6,647 nucleotides of DNA, taken from positions 1 to 6,647 of the forward strand of contig CAILMA010000357.1 in the NCBI GenBank assembly GCA_903835145.1. The letters run 5' to 3'. The translations under genes were made by a program, and so were the position numbers. A model generated the notes under the pieces. It was not told the origin of the DNA and ran no database searches. It saw nothing but the letters and a program-made list of their open reading frames with translations. Positions 5,646 through 6,647 of this stretch are shown here, one piece after another (positions within the stretch are counted from its first letter, which is position 1; each line of letters begins with the position of its first letter). Source of the stretch: an uncultured Bacteroidota bacterium (lineage in GTDB: Bacteria > Bacteroidota > Bacteroidia > Chitinophagales > Chitinophagaceae).

Positions 5646-5666
5646 TTTTGTGATTTATCCACAAAA
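5646..5666 (+). promoter_or_regulatory. Inverted repeat containing a perfect DnaA-box 9-mer
   Basis: TTTTGTG (5646-5652) and CACAAAA (5660-5666) are inverted arms. TTATCCACA (5655-5663) matches the strong DnaA box consensus exactly. A one-mismatch box, ATATCCACA, lies on the minus strand at 5568-5560. Two boxes are too few for an origin, and one exact hit per window can occur by chance. Confidence 0.25.
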
Positions 5667-5754
5667 TGTAGCTAAGTGAGCATTGAGGCTGGTATTTTTC
5701 CATTAAAATGGGAGTGAATGGTTGGTTTTCTTTTGCAGGTATCTTTAAATATCG

Positions 5755-5784
5755 TTGGGCTTTAGCCTATAATAAATATATTTG
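5755..5784 (+). promoter_or_regulatory. Bacteroidota promoter, TTG-N19-TATATTTG
   Basis: TTG (5755-5757) is followed after 19 bases by TATATTTG (5777-5784), a full match to the TTG/TAnnTTTG promoter with good spacing. Transcription should start near 5791 and give a leader of about 40 bases to the ATG at 5834. That leader ends in an AT-rich stretch (AAAATAATAAATC) with no Shine-Dalgarno sequence, as is common in this phylum. Confidence 0.7.
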
Positions 5785-5833
5785 TTCGGGCAGGGGGTAG
5801 TTGGCTTCCTGCGGGTTCCTAAAATAATAAATC

Positions 5834-6268
5834 ATGTATCTAAAAGCCTGTATCATTGGTGTTTTTATTGCAATATCCGGGGCTGGTTGCTATGCCCAAA
5901 CGTTGCGTGTGCGTTGCAACAGTGCCGATAACCTGCAGGTGGTAGCTGTTGGTGCCGATAACAAGGGGCACTATGCGTCGCAAACGTTGTATGATATGAC
6001 TCAGGACAACTGGCGCACGGTGAGCCTTTATGACGTGAAATTTGGCTACGATAAGTATAACAATTCCGAGATGGTGCACGGGGCGGCAGACTCCACCTGG
6101 CGCTGGAAGAAGATACTGGTGTATAACAACAATGTATTGTTTGATTCCCTTGATATTACGAAGCCTGCAAAGCATGTTACACTGGGTACCGCAGATATAT
6201 GGGCGAAAGTGAAGATTGCCTACGAGCGGGATTATGTGATAACGGATGTGATTCTTAACGACGAGTAG
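5834..6268 (+). CDS. Small secreted protein of unknown function
   Basis: A 144-residue protein with an N-terminal signal peptide (residues 1-21: Lys4, hydrophobic IIGVFIAIS core, then GCYA before Gln22). Cleavage after Ala21 would leave a mature protein of about 123 residues in the periplasm or outside the cell. Cys19 is not in a good lipobox (preceded by GAG), so a lipoprotein is unlikely. The mature part is rich in Trp, Tyr, Asn and Asp with alternating hydrophobic residues (LQVVAVGAD, VKIAYERDYVITDVIL), suggesting a small all-beta fold. No family is recognised, and no type IX sorting domain is present. The well-formed promoter at 5755-5784 and the signal peptide support this frame over an overlapping minus-strand frame. 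The gene stands alone, and a repeat array begins at its stop codon. Confidence 0.8.
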   Translation: MYLKACIIGVFIAISGAGCYAQTLRVRCNSADNLQVVAVGADNKGHYASQTLYDMTQDNWRTVSLYDVKFGYDKYNNSEMVHGAADSTWRWKKILVYNNNVLFDSLDITKPAKHVTLGTADIWAKVKIAYERDYVITDVILNDE

Positions 6269-6351
6269 TGCGGCCTCCTGCGCCGCCCTTTCTCGGGACA
6301 TGGAGCGTATTGGGTTGATATTTTGATTTTGTTTGATTTTTTGTGTGTGTT

Positions 6352-6434
6352 CAACACCGTCGGTGTTGGCGGGTTGTTATAGGTTTACCGTGGGTTTCAC
6401 CCACGGCTATTGATGTTGAAGCCCTGTCGGGCTT
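6352..6434 (+). repeat. Triple-hairpin repeat module, copy C
   Basis: Hairpin 1 is CAACACC/GGTGTTG (loop GTC, 6352-6368), followed by an 18-base spacer. Hairpin 2 is CCGTGGGT/ACCCACGG (loop TTC, 6388-6406), followed by CTA and a 9-base spacer. Hairpin 3 is AAGCCC/GGGCTT (loop TGTC, 6419-6434). The layout matches copy A at 3607-3688 to the base, except that the hairpin 3 loop is one base longer. It is embedded in the tandem array. Confidence 0.88.
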
Positions 6435-6536
6435 CTTGTGCGACCTCATGCGCCAGCCCCTTCCACGAGTGGAGAAAGGGTGACATGGAGCGTATTTGGT
6501 TGATATTTTGATTTTGTTTGATTTTGTGTGCGTGTT

Positions 6537-6619
6537 CAACACCGTCGGTGTTGGCGGGTTATCGCTGGTTGACCGTGGGTTTCACCCACGGCTATTGATG
6601 TTGAAGCCCTGTCGGGCTT
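6537..6619 (+). repeat. Triple-hairpin repeat module, copy D
   Basis: Second copy within the tandem array, 185 bases after copy C, with all three hairpins identical to copy C. Most of the differences between the two array units fall in the 18-base spacer between hairpins 1 and 2 (six of ten). The stems therefore appear more constrained than the linker. Confidence 0.88.
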
Positions 6620-6647
6620 CTTGTGCTACCTCATGCGCCACAGCGAC

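Larger units (their letters stand above)
5506..5833. other. 328-base divergent AT-rich spacer with a promoter at each end
   Basis: No gene is seen. The left end holds the minus-strand promoter of the hypothetical gene and the right end the plus-strand promoter of the small secreted protein. Between them lie a DnaA-box-like 9-mer (5655-5663) inside a 7-bp inverted repeat and otherwise featureless AT-rich DNA. Confidence 0.75.
6268..6647 (+). repeat. Tandem palindrome-rich repeat array at the 3' end of the small secreted gene
   Basis: Two 159-base units (6297-6455 and 6482-6640) match at 149 of 159 positions with no gaps, period 185. The 17-mer GTGCGACCTCATGCGCC (6438-6454) recurs at 6623-6639 with one change and at 6268-6284 with two. 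A truncated copy therefore begins at the last base of the TAG stop codon. The array probably continues past the window. The 26 bases between the units (6456-6481) form an imperfect hairpin (CCAC-gag-TGG core). There is no gene in this stretch. Confidence 0.9.

Noticed and set aside
5655..5663. Replication origin
   Set aside because: Only one perfect DnaA box and one imperfect one are present, with no dnaA, dnaN or plasmid replication gene in the window.
5834..5896. Lipoprotein signal with lipidated Cys19
   Set aside because: The residues before Cys are Gly-Ala-Gly, lacking Leu/Val/Ile at -3. A type I cleavage after Ala21 fits better.
5840..6301. Minus-strand open frame of 153 codons opposite the small secreted gene
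   Set aside because: The plus-strand frame has a signal peptide and a consensus promoter. The minus frame starts in the repeat array and has no recognisable features.
6352..6434. Riboswitch or leader RNA
   Set aside because: The copies lie downstream of a gene in tandem and in a mixed-orientation intergenic region, not in a consistent 5' leader. A repeat element explains them better.
6351..6542. Minus-strand open frame of 63 codons in the repeat array
   Set aside because: It covers repeat sequence only and has no protein-like pattern.
6268..6647. CRISPR array
   Set aside because: The repeats are about 159 bases with period 185, have several palindromes each and similar spacers, and no cas genes are seen.

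Overview
The window looks like a chromosomal accessory stretch from a member of the Bacteroidota, most likely a Chitinophagaceae-type organism. The family assignment is inference. The phylum rests on three signs. A large secreted protein ends in a type IX secretion sorting domain. Several genes have a TAnnTTTG element (the Bacteroidota -7 box), two of them with a well-spaced TTG. Start codons are preceded by AT-rich leaders without a clear Shine-Dalgarno sequence.

Layout. Bases 1-764 (minus) hold a nearly complete YdfG-like short-chain dehydrogenase that runs off the left edge. A strong hairpin (829-873) separates it from an 840-residue secreted BNR/Asp-box beta-propeller protein with a T9SS tail (877-3399, minus). 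Bases 3400-3911 hold no gene but are packed with repeats. A REP-associated tyrosine transposase (RAYT, 3912-4466, minus) follows, flanked by inverted copies of a palindromic repeat. Two sets of direct repeats then fill 4588-4764. An unrecognised 246-residue protein (4765-5505, minus) comes next, then a 328-base divergent AT-rich spacer with a promoter at each end. A small secreted protein of unknown function (5834-6268, plus) follows. A tandem palindrome-rich repeat array begins at its stop codon and reaches the right edge.

The most notable signal is a repeat family of about 82 nt with a fixed layout: hairpin 1, 18-nt spacer, hairpin 2, CTA, 9-nt spacer, hairpin 3. It occurs at 3607-3688 (minus strand), 6352-6434 and 6537-6619 (plus strand). 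A diverged relative lies beside the transposase at 3814-3892. Between the 3607 copy and the 6352 copy the spacing is conserved to the base, and five stem pairs differ by compensatory double changes. The structure therefore appears to be what is maintained. The copy beside the RAYT keeps the CTA-N9-AAGC linker, which suggests the transposase and the dispersed triple-hairpin elements belong to one system, like RAYT/REPIN systems in proteobacteria. That link is an inference from this one window.

No protein-coding operon is evident. The three chromosomal-type genes appear to be separate transcription units that share a repeat-rich neighbourhood.
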